From Nocardia sp. BMG51109 (GTDB lineage: Bacteria; Actinomycetota; Actinomycetes; Mycobacteriales; Mycobacteriaceae), in assembly GCF_000526215.1 (NCBI RefSeq), contig NZ_JAFQ01000004.1, positions 3,224,001 through 3,288,000 on the forward strand: a stretch of 64,000 nucleotides of DNA, in the 5' to 3' direction. Of the stretch, positions 47,470 to 57,379 are shown piece after piece; the first letter of the stretch is position 1, and each line of letters begins with the position of its first letter. The notes beneath the pieces were generated by a model, which was not told where the DNA came from, searched no databases, and saw only the letters and a list, made by a program, of their open reading frames with translations. The position numbers were made by a program, and so were the translations under genes.

Positions 47470-48569
47470 AATCCGTACGGCCGGAGGGCTTTCGATCCAC
47501 CTTGTTCCGCGGCGGTATCGCCGCCGCGGGGGCGCTGAGCGCCCTGGCCGGGGCGCATGCGCTGCGCCGGGCGGGTGCCGCGGTGCGCTGGCCTGCCCGC
47601 CGCGACGATCTGCGCGACGAGGATTTCGCCCTGCTGGACCGGGACCGGGCGGTCACGGTGGTGACCGACGACGGCGTACCGCTGGCGGTGCGCGTCTGCG
47701 GTCCCGACGACGCCCCGGCGACAGTGGTTTTCGTGCACGGCTTCTGCAACAGCATGGAGTCGTTCCACTTTCAGCGCCGCGATCTCGAAAAGCTGTGGGG
47801 CCCACGGGTTCGGATGGTGTTCTTCGACCTGCGCGGGCACGGCCGCTCCGGAACGCCGAGCACCGCGAGCTGCACCGTCCCGCAGCTGGGCCGTGACCTG
47901 GAGGCGGTGCTCGCGGAGTGCGTGCCGGACGGCCCGCTGATGCTGGCCGGACATTCCATGGGCGGTATGGCGGTACTGGCGGCCGCCGCGCAGTTTCCGC
48001 GGTTGTTCACCGAGCGGGTGCGCGCCGTGGCGCTGCTGTCCACCGCGGCCGCCGAGGTCACCTCCGCCGGTGTCGCACAGCTGCTGCGCAATCCGGCCCT
48101 CGACGGGTTCCGGATGGCGGTGCACACCGCGCCGGCGCTGGTCCAGGCGAGCCGGGTCACCGCCGGCCACGTGATCACACCGATCCTGCACGTCAGTTCG
48201 TTCCACGGGGACGTGAGCCCGACCCTGTCCCGGTTCACCACCTCGATGATCGACCGCACCCCGGTCGAGACGATCGTGAAATTCCTGAAAGCCCTGGAGC
48301 TGCACGACGAGTCGGCCGCGCTGCCCACCCTCGCCCCGCTGCCCGCGCTGGTGCTCGGCGGCGCGCACGACCTGGTGATCCCGTTCCGCAACTCCCGGGC
48401 GCTGGCCCGGCAGCTGCCCGATGCCGACCTGGTCCGCGTCACCGACGCCGCCCACATGGTGCATCTGCAATACCCGGAACTGGTCGCCGCGGCGCTGGAC
48501 CGATTGCTGATCCGCAGCGGAATGCTGGACGCCGAACACCGAGACGACCGGGAGGCGGCCCGTGGGTGA
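47466..48569 (+). CDS. Alpha/beta hydrolase
   Basis: 367-residue alpha/beta hydrolase. The N-terminus has a hydrophobic helix (FRGGIAAAGALSALAGAHAL) that may anchor it to the membrane. The oxyanion strand is VVFVHGFCNSMESF, the nucleophile elbow LAGHSMGGMAVLA, the acid in LVLGGAHDLVIPFRNS and the His in VTDAAHMVHLQYPEL. A lid domain lies between. Substrate unknown. The ATG overlaps the alr stop (ATGA). In mycobacteria a hydrolase gene (Rv3422c neighbourhood) lies in the same alr-to-tsaE stretch, so it appears a conserved member of this operon. Confidence 0.92.
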   Translation: MKSVRPEGFRSTLFRGGIAAAGALSALAGAHALRRAGAAVRWPARRDDLRDEDFALLDRDRAVTVVTDDGVPLAVRVCGPDDAPATVVFVHGFCNSMESFHFQRRDLEKLWGPRVRMVFFDLRGHGRSGTPSTASCTVPQLGRDLEAVLAECVPDGPLMLAGHSMGGMAVLAAAAQFPRLFTERVRAVALLSTAAAEVTSAGVAQLLRNPALDGFRMAVHTAPALVQASRVTAGHVITPILHVSSFHGDVSPTLSRFTTSMIDRTPVETIVKFLKALELHDESAALPTLAPLPALVLGGAHDLVIPFRNSRALARQLPDADLVRVTDAAHMVHLQYPELVAAALDRLLIRSGMLDAEHRDDREAARG

Positions 48570-48786
48570 GTGTCGAACGGCACCGAGAGCGATTGCGGCA
48601 GAAGGTATGCCGCGAACGGCGCATGCGGCCGAGCCGTTCGAGTGCGTCGCGGGGGTGACGATCGCGCGCGTCCGTGCGGCGGCCGGACGGGTCACCGCGG
48701 CGACGAAGGAGGGCCGCGGCCCGATGGCGGACCGGGCCCCTGCGCTCGTGCCGGAGGGGCGGCTCTGCGCGGGAGGCGGCCGGTGA
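48562..48786 (+). CDS. Possible small gene between hydrolase and tsaE
   Basis: 74-codon frame starting at GTG 48562, six bases after GGGAGG, overlapping the hydrolase stop and ending in TGA that overlaps the tsaE GTG as GTGA. Both ends thus fit translational coupling. The sequence (MPRTAHAAEPFECVAG near residue 16, VRAAAGRVTAATKEG later) is Ala/Arg/Gly-rich and not recognised. The start region GGGAGGCGGCCCGTG recurs as GGGAGGCGGCCGGTG at the tsaE start, so the segment may also be an insertion between duplicated start signals. Confidence 0.3.
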   Translation: MGECRTAPRAIAAEGMPRTAHAAEPFECVAGVTIARVRAAAGRVTAATKEGRGPMADRAPALVPEGRLCAGGGR

Positions 48787-49229
48787 CGGAGCAGCGGGTG
48801 CTGTCGACGGTCGAGGACACCGAGGCGCTGGGCCGGGAGTTGGCCGACGATCTGCGGCCCGGCGATCTGGTGGTGCTGGACGGTCCGCTGGGCGCCGGCA
48901 AGACCGCGCTCACCCGCGGCATCGCGGCGGGGCTCGGTGTCGAGGGCCGGGTCAGCTCGCCGACCTTCATCATCGCCAGGCAGCATCGCGCGGGCCCGCG
49001 GCCGGGTGCGATCGCGATGGTGCACGTCGACGCCTACCGGCTCGGCGGCGACCTGGACGAGCTGGACGCCCTCGATCTCGACACCGACCTGGACGATGCG
49101 GTGGTCGTCGTCGAATGGGGTCTCGGGGTGGTCGAGCACCTCGCCGACCGGCATCTGCGGGTGCTGCTCCGGCGCGAATCGGAATCCGAGGTACGCACGG
49201 CCGAGTGGGCGTGGATCGAGTCGTCCTGA
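48783..49229 (+). CDS. tsaE: tRNA t6A synthesis ATPase TsaE
   Basis: Small P-loop ATPase that works with TsaB and TsaD to make N6-threonylcarbamoyladenosine at tRNA position 37; 148 residues, cytosolic. Landmarks are DTEALGRELADDLRPGDLVV, Walker A LGAGKTALTRGIA near residue 40, SPTFIIARQH and HVDAYRLGG. GTG at 48783 has GGGAGG eight bases upstream. It leads into tsaB after 76 bases, with rimI and tsaD next, as in Rv3422c-Rv3419c. Confidence 0.95.
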   Translation: MTEQRVLSTVEDTEALGRELADDLRPGDLVVLDGPLGAGKTALTRGIAAGLGVEGRVSSPTFIIARQHRAGPRPGAIAMVHVDAYRLGGDLDELDALDLDTDLDDAVVVVEWGLGVVEHLADRHLRVLLRRESESEVRTAEWAWIESS

Positions 49230-49305
49230 CCTCGGTGTGATCTCGTAGACGGTCGGCGGCGGGGTGCTATCCGCAAGATGACCACCCGGTATCGTTGACC
49301 CAATC

Positions 49306-50082
49306 ATGCTTGTACTCGCCGTCGACACCGCGACGCCTGCCGTCACCGCAGGTCTGGTGGAACTGGAGCAGGCTGCCGCCGAGGACGATCGGCAGCCGCA
49401 CGTTTCGGCAACGGCGCCCCGGATCCGGACCCTGGCCACCCGGGTCACCGTCGACGCGCGCGCCCACAACGAGGTGCTCACGCCGCAGATCCTCGAATGC
49501 CTCGACGCGGCCGAGGTAGCCCGGGCCGACCTCGATGCCGTGGTCGCCGGAATCGGTCCCGGCCCGTTCACCGGGCTGCGGGTCGGAATGGCGACGGCCG
49601 CCGCATTCGGCGACGCCCTCGGCCTGCCGGTGTACGGCGTGTGCAGCCTGGATGCGATCGCCGCCGACGCTTGGCAGGAGATCACCGACGGCGGCGGGCG
49701 CGGCATCGCCACCATCGGCGAATCCGAGCTGCTCGTGGTCACCGACGCGCGCCGCCGCGAGGTGTACTGGGCCCGCTACCGCGCGCGGCCCGAGCGGGAG
49801 ATCGCCGCCGATTCGAGTGCGCGCGCGGTCGGCCGAGCCGACGGTCCGGGCGTAGACAAGCCCGCCGACCTGGACCCGGGCGAATCGGCCGTGATTGCCG
49901 GATCCGCCTCGCACGTCGACCTCTTCGATCTGCCGGTGCTGCCGGTCGAGACCCCGTCGCCGGCCGGGCTGGTGCGCTGTGCGGCCACCGACGTGCTGGA
50001 CCGGGCGGCCGCCGCACCGCTGGTCCCGCTGTACCTGCGCCGGCCCGACGCGGTCGAGCGCAGTTATCGGGCGGTGTCGTGA
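49306..50082 (+). CDS. tsaB: tRNA t6A complex component TsaB
   Basis: Actin-like, catalytically inactive partner of TsaD in t6A formation; 258 residues. It starts MLVLAVDTATPAVTAGLVEL and contains VAGIGPGPFTGLRVGMATA and GVCSLDAIA, typical of the YeaZ family. The C-terminal third is actinobacterial-type, ending VPLYLRRPDAVERSY. There is no good Shine-Dalgarno before the ATG, so it may rely on leaderless or coupled translation. Its stop is followed at once by a repeat-encoded mini-ORF (50079-50159) that overlaps the stop as GTGA. Confidence 0.95.
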   Translation: MLVLAVDTATPAVTAGLVELEQAAAEDDRQPHVSATAPRIRTLATRVTVDARAHNEVLTPQILECLDAAEVARADLDAVVAGIGPGPFTGLRVGMATAAAFGDALGLPVYGVCSLDAIAADAWQEITDGGGRGIATIGESELLVVTDARRREVYWARYRARPEREIAADSSARAVGRADGPGVDKPADLDPGESAVIAGSASHVDLFDLPVLPVETPSPAGLVRCAATDVLDRAAAAPLVPLYLRRPDAVERSYRAVS

Positions 50083-50159
50083 GCGAGCTTGCGAGCGAAC
50101 CAACGACACAGCGCGCCTCGCGCGCGGTGGCGGCTAGCGCCGGCGAGGTGACATCGTGA
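50079..50159 (+). CDS. 26-residue repeat-encoded mini-ORF between tsaB and rimI
   Basis: A 77-bp unit gives a GTG-started 26-codon frame ([11 protein letters not shown] near the start, ending SAGEVTS), overlapping the tsaB stop at its start and the rimI start at its TGA, both as GTGA. It carries GAGGTG as Shine-Dalgarno for rimI. The unit is bounded by direct repeats TCGTGAGCGAGC (50077-50088 and 50154-50165). Removing it would restore a direct tsaB-rimI GTGA overlap. Related copies precede the ABC-F gene. Confidence 0.45.
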   Translation: MSELASEPTTQRASRAVAASAGEVTS

Positions 50160-50701
50160 GCGAGCCGGCCGGCGGCGTCGAACCGATGCGTCCCGCGGAC
50201 GCCGCCCGGTGCGCCGAACTCGAGAAAAAGCTGTTCCCCGAGGACGATCCGTGGCCGGAGGTCGCCTTCCTGTCCGAGCTGGCGGGTGCGCACAACCACT
50301 ACGTGGTGGTCCGCGACGAATCCGGCCGCGCGATCGGTTACGCCGGTATCGCGCTGCTGGGCGCCCCCGGCGATCCCGAGGCCGAGGTGCATACGATCGG
50401 TGTCGACCCGGGCGCGCAGCGCGGCGGTATCGGCACCACCCTGCTGCGGGCGCTGCTGGCGGCGGCCGGAAAGCGCGGCGGCCCCGTCTATCTCGAGGTG
50501 CGCACCGACAACGCCCCGGCGATCGCGCTCTACGAGAAGCACGGTTTTCACATCATCGGTCTGCGCAGGAACTACTACCAGCCCAGCGGCGCCGACGCCT
50601 ACACCATGCGCCGCCGGGCGGCCGACGACCTCCTGCGATCGCAGGGGGAGGCCGAACTGCCGCGGCCGGGCGTCCCGCGCGACTCGGAGGTCCGGTCATG
50701 A
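50156..50701 (+). CDS. rimI: Ribosomal protein/tRNA-pathway N-acetyltransferase RimI
   Basis: 181-residue GNAT enzyme, family precedent acetylation of ribosomal protein S18 N-terminus. Landmarks are [38 protein letters not shown], acetyl-CoA loop [20 protein letters not shown], and [20 protein letters not shown] leading to [15 protein letters not shown], the RimI-type end. GTG at 50156 has GAGGTGA upstream inside the mini-ORF repeat. The stop overlaps tsaD as ATGA. The last 25 residues are a Pro/Arg/Glu-rich extension. Confidence 0.95.
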   Translation: MSEPAGGVEPMRPADAARCAELEKKLFPEDDPWPEVAFLSELAGAHNHYVVVRDESGRAIGYAGIALLGAPGDPEAEVHTIGVDPGAQRGGIGTTLLRALLAAAGKRGGPVYLEVRTDNAPAIALYEKHGFHIIGLRRNYYQPSGADAYTMRRRAADDLLRSQGEAELPRPGVPRDSEVRS

Positions 50702-51750
50702 TCGTCATGGGCATCGAAAGTTCGTGCGACGAAACCGGAGTCGGTGTCGTCCGCTGGCACCCCGACGACGCGGCGGAGGACAAGGGTACCTGCGAGCTGC
50801 TCGCCGACGAGGTGGCCTCGAGCGTCGAGGAGCACGCCCGGTTCGGCGGCGTGGTGCCCGAGATCGCCTCGCGCGCCCATCTGGAGGCGATCGTGCCGGC
50901 GGTGCGGCGGGCCCTGTCGGCCGCCGCGGTATCCCGGCCCGACGCGCTGGCGGTGACCATCGGCCCGGGCCTGGCTGGGGCACTGCTGGTCGGCGTGGCG
51001 GCCGCGAAAGCCTATGCGGCGGCGTGGGATATCCCGCTGTACGCGCTCAACCATCTCGGCGGCCATGTCGCCGTGGACACCCTCGAGCACGGCCCGATGC
51101 CGCCGTGCGTGGCCCTGCTGGTGTCCGGCGGGCATACGCACCTGCTGCAGGTGAGCGACCTGGCCGAACCGATCGTCGAACTCGGCAGCACGGTCGACGA
51201 CGCGGCGGGCGAGGCCTTCGACAAGGTGGCTCGCCTGCTGGGCCTCGGCTTCCCGGGCGGCCCGGCCCTGGATGCCGCCGCGGCACACGGGGATCCGAAC
51301 ACCATCGCGTTCCCGCGCGGCATGACCGGCCCGCGCGATGCGCGCTACGACTTCTCCTTCTCGGGCCTGAAGACGGCGGTCGCCCGCTATGTCGAGGCGG
51401 CGCAGCGCACAGGGGCCGACCTGCCGGTCGCGGATATCTCGGCCTCGTTCCAGGAGTCGGTCGCGGATGTCTTGACCGCCAAGGCGGTTCGCGCCGCCCG
51501 GGACGCCGGCGTCGGCACGCTGGTCCTCGGCGGCGGCGCCACCGCGAACTCTCGCATCCGCTCGATGGCCGAAGAGCGCTGCGCCGCAGCGGGTCTGACG
51601 CTGCGCGTGCCCAAGCCGCGGCTGTGCACCGACAACGGCGTGATGATCGCCGCCCTGGGCGCGCACGTGATCGGCGGCGGCGCCAAGCCCTCGGCCCTCA
51701 CCGTCGCCACCGACCCCGGACTCCCCGTCTCCACCAGCCAACTCCGCTGA
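50698..51750 (+). CDS. tsaD: tRNA N6-threonylcarbamoyladenosine transferase TsaD
   Basis: Catalytic subunit that transfers threonylcarbamoyl from TC-AMP to tRNA A37; 350 residues, cytosolic, ASKHA fold. It starts [18 protein letters not shown] and holds [15 protein letters not shown], the metal-binding His residues in [55 protein letters not shown] and [13 protein letters not shown]. The ATG at 50698 overlaps the rimI stop (ATGA). It is the last gene of the alr-to-tsaD run; groES-groEL1 follow after a long spacer and an opposite-strand gene, as in Rv3419c-Rv3417c. Confidence 0.97.
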   Translation: MIVMGIESSCDETGVGVVRWHPDDAAEDKGTCELLADEVASSVEEHARFGGVVPEIASRAHLEAIVPAVRRALSAAAVSRPDALAVTIGPGLAGALLVGVAAAKAYAAAWDIPLYALNHLGGHVAVDTLEHGPMPPCVALLVSGGHTHLLQVSDLAEPIVELGSTVDDAAGEAFDKVARLLGLGFPGGPALDAAAAHGDPNTIAFPRGMTGPRDARYDFSFSGLKTAVARYVEAAQRTGADLPVADISASFQESVADVLTAKAVRAARDAGVGTLVLGGGATANSRIRSMAEERCAAAGLTLRVPKPRLCTDNGVMIAALGAHVIGGGAKPSALTVATDPGLPVSTSQLR

Positions 51751-52639
51751 ACCGGAGGGCTCCGGACCGACGCTCGCGCGCCGGCCGTATCGACCCGAGA
51801 GGTGGGAACCGGCCGGCCCACGCCCACCGTTGGCCTCGCCGCCCGTCTCACGGGTGCCGCTCGCTACAGCACGACCGGCCGACCGGCGACAGTGACGATG
51901 CCGAGCGCCCTACCGCACGAATATCCCAGCCGCACACCGATTCCGAGTAGCCTGTGCCGCTGCGGGTCCGGTTCCGAGTAGCCTGTGCCGCTGCGGGTCC
52001 GGCCGTCCTCGGCCGGGGCTGCACGAGAGCGAGCGTGTGGGTGGGCGGCGTGCCGATTCGGAGGCGGGCGACACCGACCTGTCGGGCGTGGCCCGGGTCG
52101 TCGAACCCCGGCGGACAGGTGCCGCGCGGCTGTAGGGGTCTGCGTTCGCGGACGGCCGCTGCTCGATGGCGATGCTGTCGGGCCCATACTGCGAATGTCT
52201 CGGCTGCACTGCGGTTCCGCACACTGTGCGGCTATGGGCTCGTCCAGGGCCGCACTGGAGCGGTGCGCGCGAGCGGCATGCTCATGCGGGCCCGGGGCAT
52301 CGCGGACGCAGTCGGAGGCGGCGACGTCGATGCGCCGGTCGTGGGAGCCCAGCAGATGGTCGCGGCCGTCCGCGGGCGCCGGGCGCTTGCGGGCGGCCGG
52401 CGCCGCCGTCGTCCCGCCTGCCGGGCTTGTCGGCACTGCGCGACACGCTGACCGGAATCCAGCGCGGCACGTTCGCCGATAGTCACGGCTGGATACGCAC
52501 ATCCGGACGACCGAGCTGGGGGCGGTCGGTTGCTTGCGCTCCGGGCCACGCAGGAGCCCGTACCGGCATTCGGTGCGGATGTGGTTGATGGCCGACGGCA
52601 CCCGATCGGCTTGCGGGGACGCCTCGACGGACGGACCGA
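51751..52639. other. Long intergenic region after tsaD
   Basis: 889 bases, the longest gap. Frames on both strands are Arg/Pro/Ala-rich and lack starts with Shine-Dalgarno sequences, so no gene is called. A perfect 31-bp direct repeat (TTCCGAGTAGCCTGTGCCGC and eleven more bases) lies at 51941-51971 and 51972-52002. The rest may be a decayed gene; nothing recognisable as an RNA gene was seen. Confidence 0.5.
51941..52002. repeat. 31-bp exact tandem duplication
   Basis: Two identical 31-bp units start at 51941 and 51972 (TTCCGAGTAGCCTGTGCCGC is the first part of each). Confidence 0.9.
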
Positions 52640-54175
52640 TCAGTCGGTCGGCTGCACTGCCCCCGAACCGGCGGAGCCCGAATTCGATCTCGGCAGCGCC
52701 GGTGCGCGGTTCGGGGTCGCGCTGGGGGACTGCAAGGAGGGGCGGCTCGGGGTCGGCTCGTCGGGAGTGGTCGATTCCGGCGTGCTGGGGGTCAGCAGCG
52801 GGCCCAGGAAGTGGGGCAGATCGGGCAGCGGGATCTGCGGCAGGTTGGGATCCGGGCGCAGTGGCGCGGTGGTGGCGGGGATCTGTTCGGCGGCGCTCGT
52901 CGGGGGCCGGCTGGTCGACGAGGTCGAGGCGGACGACGAGGTCGACGAGGGCGACGAGGGCAGCGACGGCGAGCCCGGACCGCCGCCGGTGGGCTGATCA
53001 CCGGACTGGGTCTGATCGGCCGGGGTGGTCGAGCCGGTGGTGCTGGGCGCGGGGGTCGGCGCCGGGGTCAACTGGGCAGTGTTGCTGGTGCCGACCGGGC
53101 TGACGTCGTGATCGGCCGGGACCAGCTCCTTGACGCCGTAGCCGACCACGAGGCCCACCACCACGACCGCGCCGGCCAGGGTGCCGACCAGCTTGGTGAA
53201 GGTGCCGGTCTGTGCCTCGTTACCGAGGCCGACCACCGGGAACGCCGACGGCTGCGCCGAATCCGCCACCAGCGCGGCGCCCTTCGCCGTCGCCGCCTCG
53301 GGTTCGGGGACCGTGAGCACCGGGACGTCGAGCAGGTCGTTCACTCCGGCGACGACGGTCGGGATGTTCGCGCCGCCACCGATCACGGCGACCGCCTCGG
53401 GCAGCTTCGGCGACCGAGCGAACACCCCGGCGGCGAATACCGCGGCCTCCCGGATCAGGTCCGCGATCAGTTCCTCGAAGTCGGCGCGGGTCAGCTTCAG
53501 CGGCTGCCCGGCGACGTGGTCGATGGTCACCGCCGGGGCGATGGACAGATGCTCCTTGGCCGCCCGGCTGCGGTTGATGAGCATGCCGCGGTTGGGCCGG
53601 GTGCCGCGGCGGGCGAAATGGCAATCCAGCAGGTGGTAATAGATCAGCTCGTCGACGGCGGTGCCGCTGACCGCGGTGGTGCGCTCGGACCGCAGGGTGG
53701 TGTGGTCGGCCAGATCGGCCACCGTGACCGTCATCCCGGACGCGCCCAGGTCGATGATCGCGACCGTCTCGTACCGGTCGAGCAGGCCGGTGTGGCGCAG
53801 ATAGGTGAGGGCGGCCGTGCTTTCGGGGATCAGCTGAACGTCGCGGCGCTGGCGGCCGATCGCCGACCGGATCGCCACGGCCTGTTCCCGGTCGCGGTAG
53901 GCGACCGCGATCGCCCCGGGCGGTCCAGCGGCGGTCTCGGAGTGCGGGGCCGGGAGCGCCGCGGTGTGCGCGCCGGCCGGATGCACGATCTCGCGGGTGG
54001 GCATCCGGGTGGTCATCAGTTCGATCGACGATGCCACCAGATCACCGAGATCGGAATGTGCGGCGTCCGCCGTCACGACTCGGTAGTCGAAGCTCTGGGC
54101 GCCGTTGGGAGCGGTGGCAACCAGCGCCGAGCACACCACTTCGTTCCCGGCGGAGATGCCGAGGGATGTTCGCAT
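52640..54175 (-). CDS. Hsp70/actin-fold ATPase-like membrane protein
   Basis: 511 residues. An ASKHA-like domain covers about residues 1-320: TSLGISAGNEVVCSALV at the start, IDLGASGMTVTVADLADHTT as phosphate-2-like loop after the LIPESTAALTYL segment typical of DnaK, and EAVAVIGGGANIPTVVAGVND as adenosine-like motif. One membrane helix follows at about 328-352 (KLVGTLAGAVVVVGLVVGYG), then a Thr/Pro/Ser-rich outer tail of about 160 residues. There is no Hsp70 substrate-binding domain. The ATG at 54175 has a near-perfect AAGGGAGGTGA. It is divergent from groES-groEL1, facing the CIRCE region. Possibly a membrane-linked division or secretion ATPase; the function is not known. Confidence 0.82.
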   Translation of the reverse strand: MRTSLGISAGNEVVCSALVATAPNGAQSFDYRVVTADAAHSDLGDLVASSIELMTTRMPTREIVHPAGAHTAALPAPHSETAAGPPGAIAVAYRDREQAVAIRSAIGRQRRDVQLIPESTAALTYLRHTGLLDRYETVAIIDLGASGMTVTVADLADHTTLRSERTTAVSGTAVDELIYYHLLDCHFARRGTRPNRGMLINRSRAAKEHLSIAPAVTIDHVAGQPLKLTRADFEELIADLIREAAVFAAGVFARSPKLPEAVAVIGGGANIPTVVAGVNDLLDVPVLTVPEPEAATAKGAALVADSAQPSAFPVVGLGNEAQTGTFTKLVGTLAGAVVVVGLVVGYGVKELVPADHDVSPVGTSNTAQLTPAPTPAPSTTGSTTPADQTQSGDQPTGGGPGSPSLPSSPSSTSSSASTSSTSRPPTSAAEQIPATTAPLRPDPNLPQIPLPDLPHFLGPLLTPSTPESTTPDEPTPSRPSLQSPSATPNRAPALPRSNSGSAGSGAVQPTD

Positions 54176-54669
54176 GTTCACCTCCCTTCGAGCGGATGGT
54201 CATGGTGTCGCCGACCATCTCGAACGGACAGCGAGCCTCCGCATGGATGGCGGTCGGCCCGAGCAGCGGATCGCGGCTGGGCCTCGTCCGGTAGGTGTCG
54301 GACCAGCCGGTGATCACTTGTGGTCTTGCTCTCGTCTCAGGCGTGCGCGATGGTCTTCGCGCGGGTGGGTGAAGCAGTTGTTTTGTGGTGCACGGTGTGT
54401 GATGCAAGGCAGATCACGCGACAGAGCGTCGACCGGCAGGACCGGTCGGCAGACGCGACATCACGAACGCTGCGACATCACGAACTCGTCGTCCATGATG
54501 TCACAATCCGTTATCCGAACGTTACAGTTTTTGACGATGAATTGCCACGGTCTCGCGCGTGTTGATGGCGGATTCGCGGCGAAACGTTGTTGTGCCCGAT
54601 TGATCGGGACCCGGCCGATGGGCCGTCACCGGGATTCGGTGACGAGTCGGCACTACCCGCTCTTGAGCG

Positions 54670-54696
54670 CTGGCACTCCCCTGTATAGAGTGCTAG
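54670..54696. promoter_or_regulatory. CIRCE operator (HrcA binding) before groES
   Basis: CTGGCACTC, nine bases, then GAGTGCTAG: the standard CIRCE layout with 8 of 9 arm matches. TTGAGC (54663-54668) and TATAGA (54684-54689) sit around it as a plausible promoter, so HrcA would block transcription of groES-groEL1 until heat or folding stress. Confidence 0.88.
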
Positions 54697-54697
54697 T

Positions 54698-54725
54698 TGG
54701 CACTGCGGATGTTGCTCGAGTGCCA
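54698..54725. promoter_or_regulatory. Second CIRCE-like inverted repeat, wider spacing
   Basis: TGGCACT and AGTGCCA, 14 bases apart, directly after the first CIRCE. Arms match perfectly but the spacer is longer than the usual distance, so affinity for HrcA is uncertain. Confidence 0.5.
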
Positions 54726-54856
54726 TTGTGACTGCTGAGCAGGGGTCCCGGCACCCGCGACGACGGGGCTATGCACAGGGTCGTGATCGTGACCGAAACC
54801 TTAGTCCGGGGAACCGCCCCGGACGCGACGAATCCCCTGAAAGTGGAGGGCTCAAC

Positions 54857-55159
54857 GTGGCGAGCGTGAACATCAAGCCGCTCGAGGACAAGATCCTCGT
54901 CCAGGCCAACGAGGCCGAGACGACGACCGCCTCCGGCCTGGTCATCCCCGACACGGCGAAGGAGAAGCCCCAGGAGGGCACCGTCGTCGCCGTCGGCCCC
55001 GGCCGGTGGGACGACGAGGGCGAGAAGCGCATTCCGCTGGACGTCAAGGAAGGCGATGTCGTCATCTACTCCAAGTACGGCGGCACCGAGATCAAGTACA
55101 ACAACGAGGAGTACCTGATCCTGTCGGCGCGCGACCTGCTGGCCGTCGTCGACAAGTGA
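54857..55159 (+). CDS. groES: Co-chaperonin GroES
   Basis: 100-residue co-chaperonin, cap of the GroEL chamber. It starts [20 protein letters not shown], with the mobile loop [20 protein letters not shown], and continues [13 protein letters not shown] and [23 protein letters not shown] at 54857 has GTGGAGG seven bases upstream. groEL1 follows after 83 bases that hold a hairpin. CIRCE-controlled. Confidence 0.97.
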   Translation: MASVNIKPLEDKILVQANEAETTTASGLVIPDTAKEKPQEGTVVAVGPGRWDDEGEKRIPLDVKEGDVVIYSKYGGTEIKYNNEEYLILSARDLLAVVDK

Positions 55160-55167
55160 CTCCGTGA

Positions 55168-56850
<1,683 letters not shown>

Positions 56851-56923
56851 GCCGGTCACTCGACTGAGCCGGTCACGGGCGCCGAGCGCCGACAACGAAA
56901 CGGGCGCCGAGCGCTGACAACGA

Positions 56924-56963
56924 AACGGGCCGTTCACATCCGAGGCGATGTGGGCGGCCCGTT
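56924..56963 (+). terminator. Terminator after groEL1
   Basis: AACGGGCC with its complement GGCCCGTT bounds a longer imperfect stem (GTTCACATC against GATGTGGGC) and loop. A 24-bp direct repeat (ACAACGAAACGGGCGCCGAG-like) lies just before it. Confidence 0.7.
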
Positions 56964-57060
56964 CTCGTGTCCCGTGGGCATGGCCGCGAGGTGGTATGGC
57001 TGCGAAGTGGCATGGCCGCGGGAAACGGAGACGGCCGACGGCGGTGCGGTCGGCGGTCGG

Positions 57061-57378
57061 TCAGTACGGCGTCGTGGAGTCCGAACCTTCGGAGTGGGCG
57101 GCCTTGTGCGGGGTGGCTGTCGCCGCCGGGGCTTGATCGTGCGGGGCCTGACCGTGCGCGACGGCGGCCAGCAGACGATCACGAAGAGCGGCGGGCGGCT
57201 GTTCGGCCGCCGAGGCGAATACGGTGAGAGCTTCTCTGGTCAGCTGCACTTCCCTGTCGAAGTCCGCGCGCAGCGTCTCGCTGCCGGAGTCGAGTATTTC
57301 TCGCACCGCGCGCTGGTCCTCGTCGCCGATCGATCCGAGCGCGACCGCGTGCGCGAGATCGATCTGGCTTTCGTTCAT
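57061..57378 (-). CDS. Short anti-sigma-K-like protein, no membrane segment
   Basis: 105 residues next to sigK, where M. tuberculosis has RskA, a 232-residue membrane anti-sigma factor. The N-terminal 70 residues fit the cytoplasmic RskA anti-sigma domain: IDLAHAVALGSIGDEDQRAV, then DFDREVQLTREALTVFASAAEQPPAALRDRLLAAV. After residue 70 the sequence turns Ala/His/Pro-rich (HDQAPAATATPHKAAH) and ends DSTTPY with no hydrophobic helix. No frame shift into a membrane segment is visible downstream. The start is one base after the sigK stop. If functional, it would be a soluble anti-sigma factor that cannot be released by intramembrane proteolysis as RskA is. Confidence 0.8.
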   Translation of the reverse strand: MNESQIDLAHAVALGSIGDEDQRAVREILDSGSETLRADFDREVQLTREALTVFASAAEQPPAALRDRLLAAVAHGQAPHDQAPAATATPHKAAHSEGSDSTTPY

Positions 57379-57379
57379 C

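Larger units (their letters stand above)
54176..54856. other. Divergent region before groES
   Basis: About 680 bases between the actin-fold gene and groES. It holds two CIRCE-type elements (54670-54725) and, before them, a moderately AT-richer stretch (GTTACAGTTTTTGACGATG near 54520) that may be a promoter. No gene is supported. Confidence 0.5.

Noticed and set aside
51864..52601. 245-codon minus-strand frame in the long spacer
   Set aside because: Pro/Arg/Ala-rich, no Shine-Dalgarno, crosses an exact 31-bp duplication; no recognisable domain.
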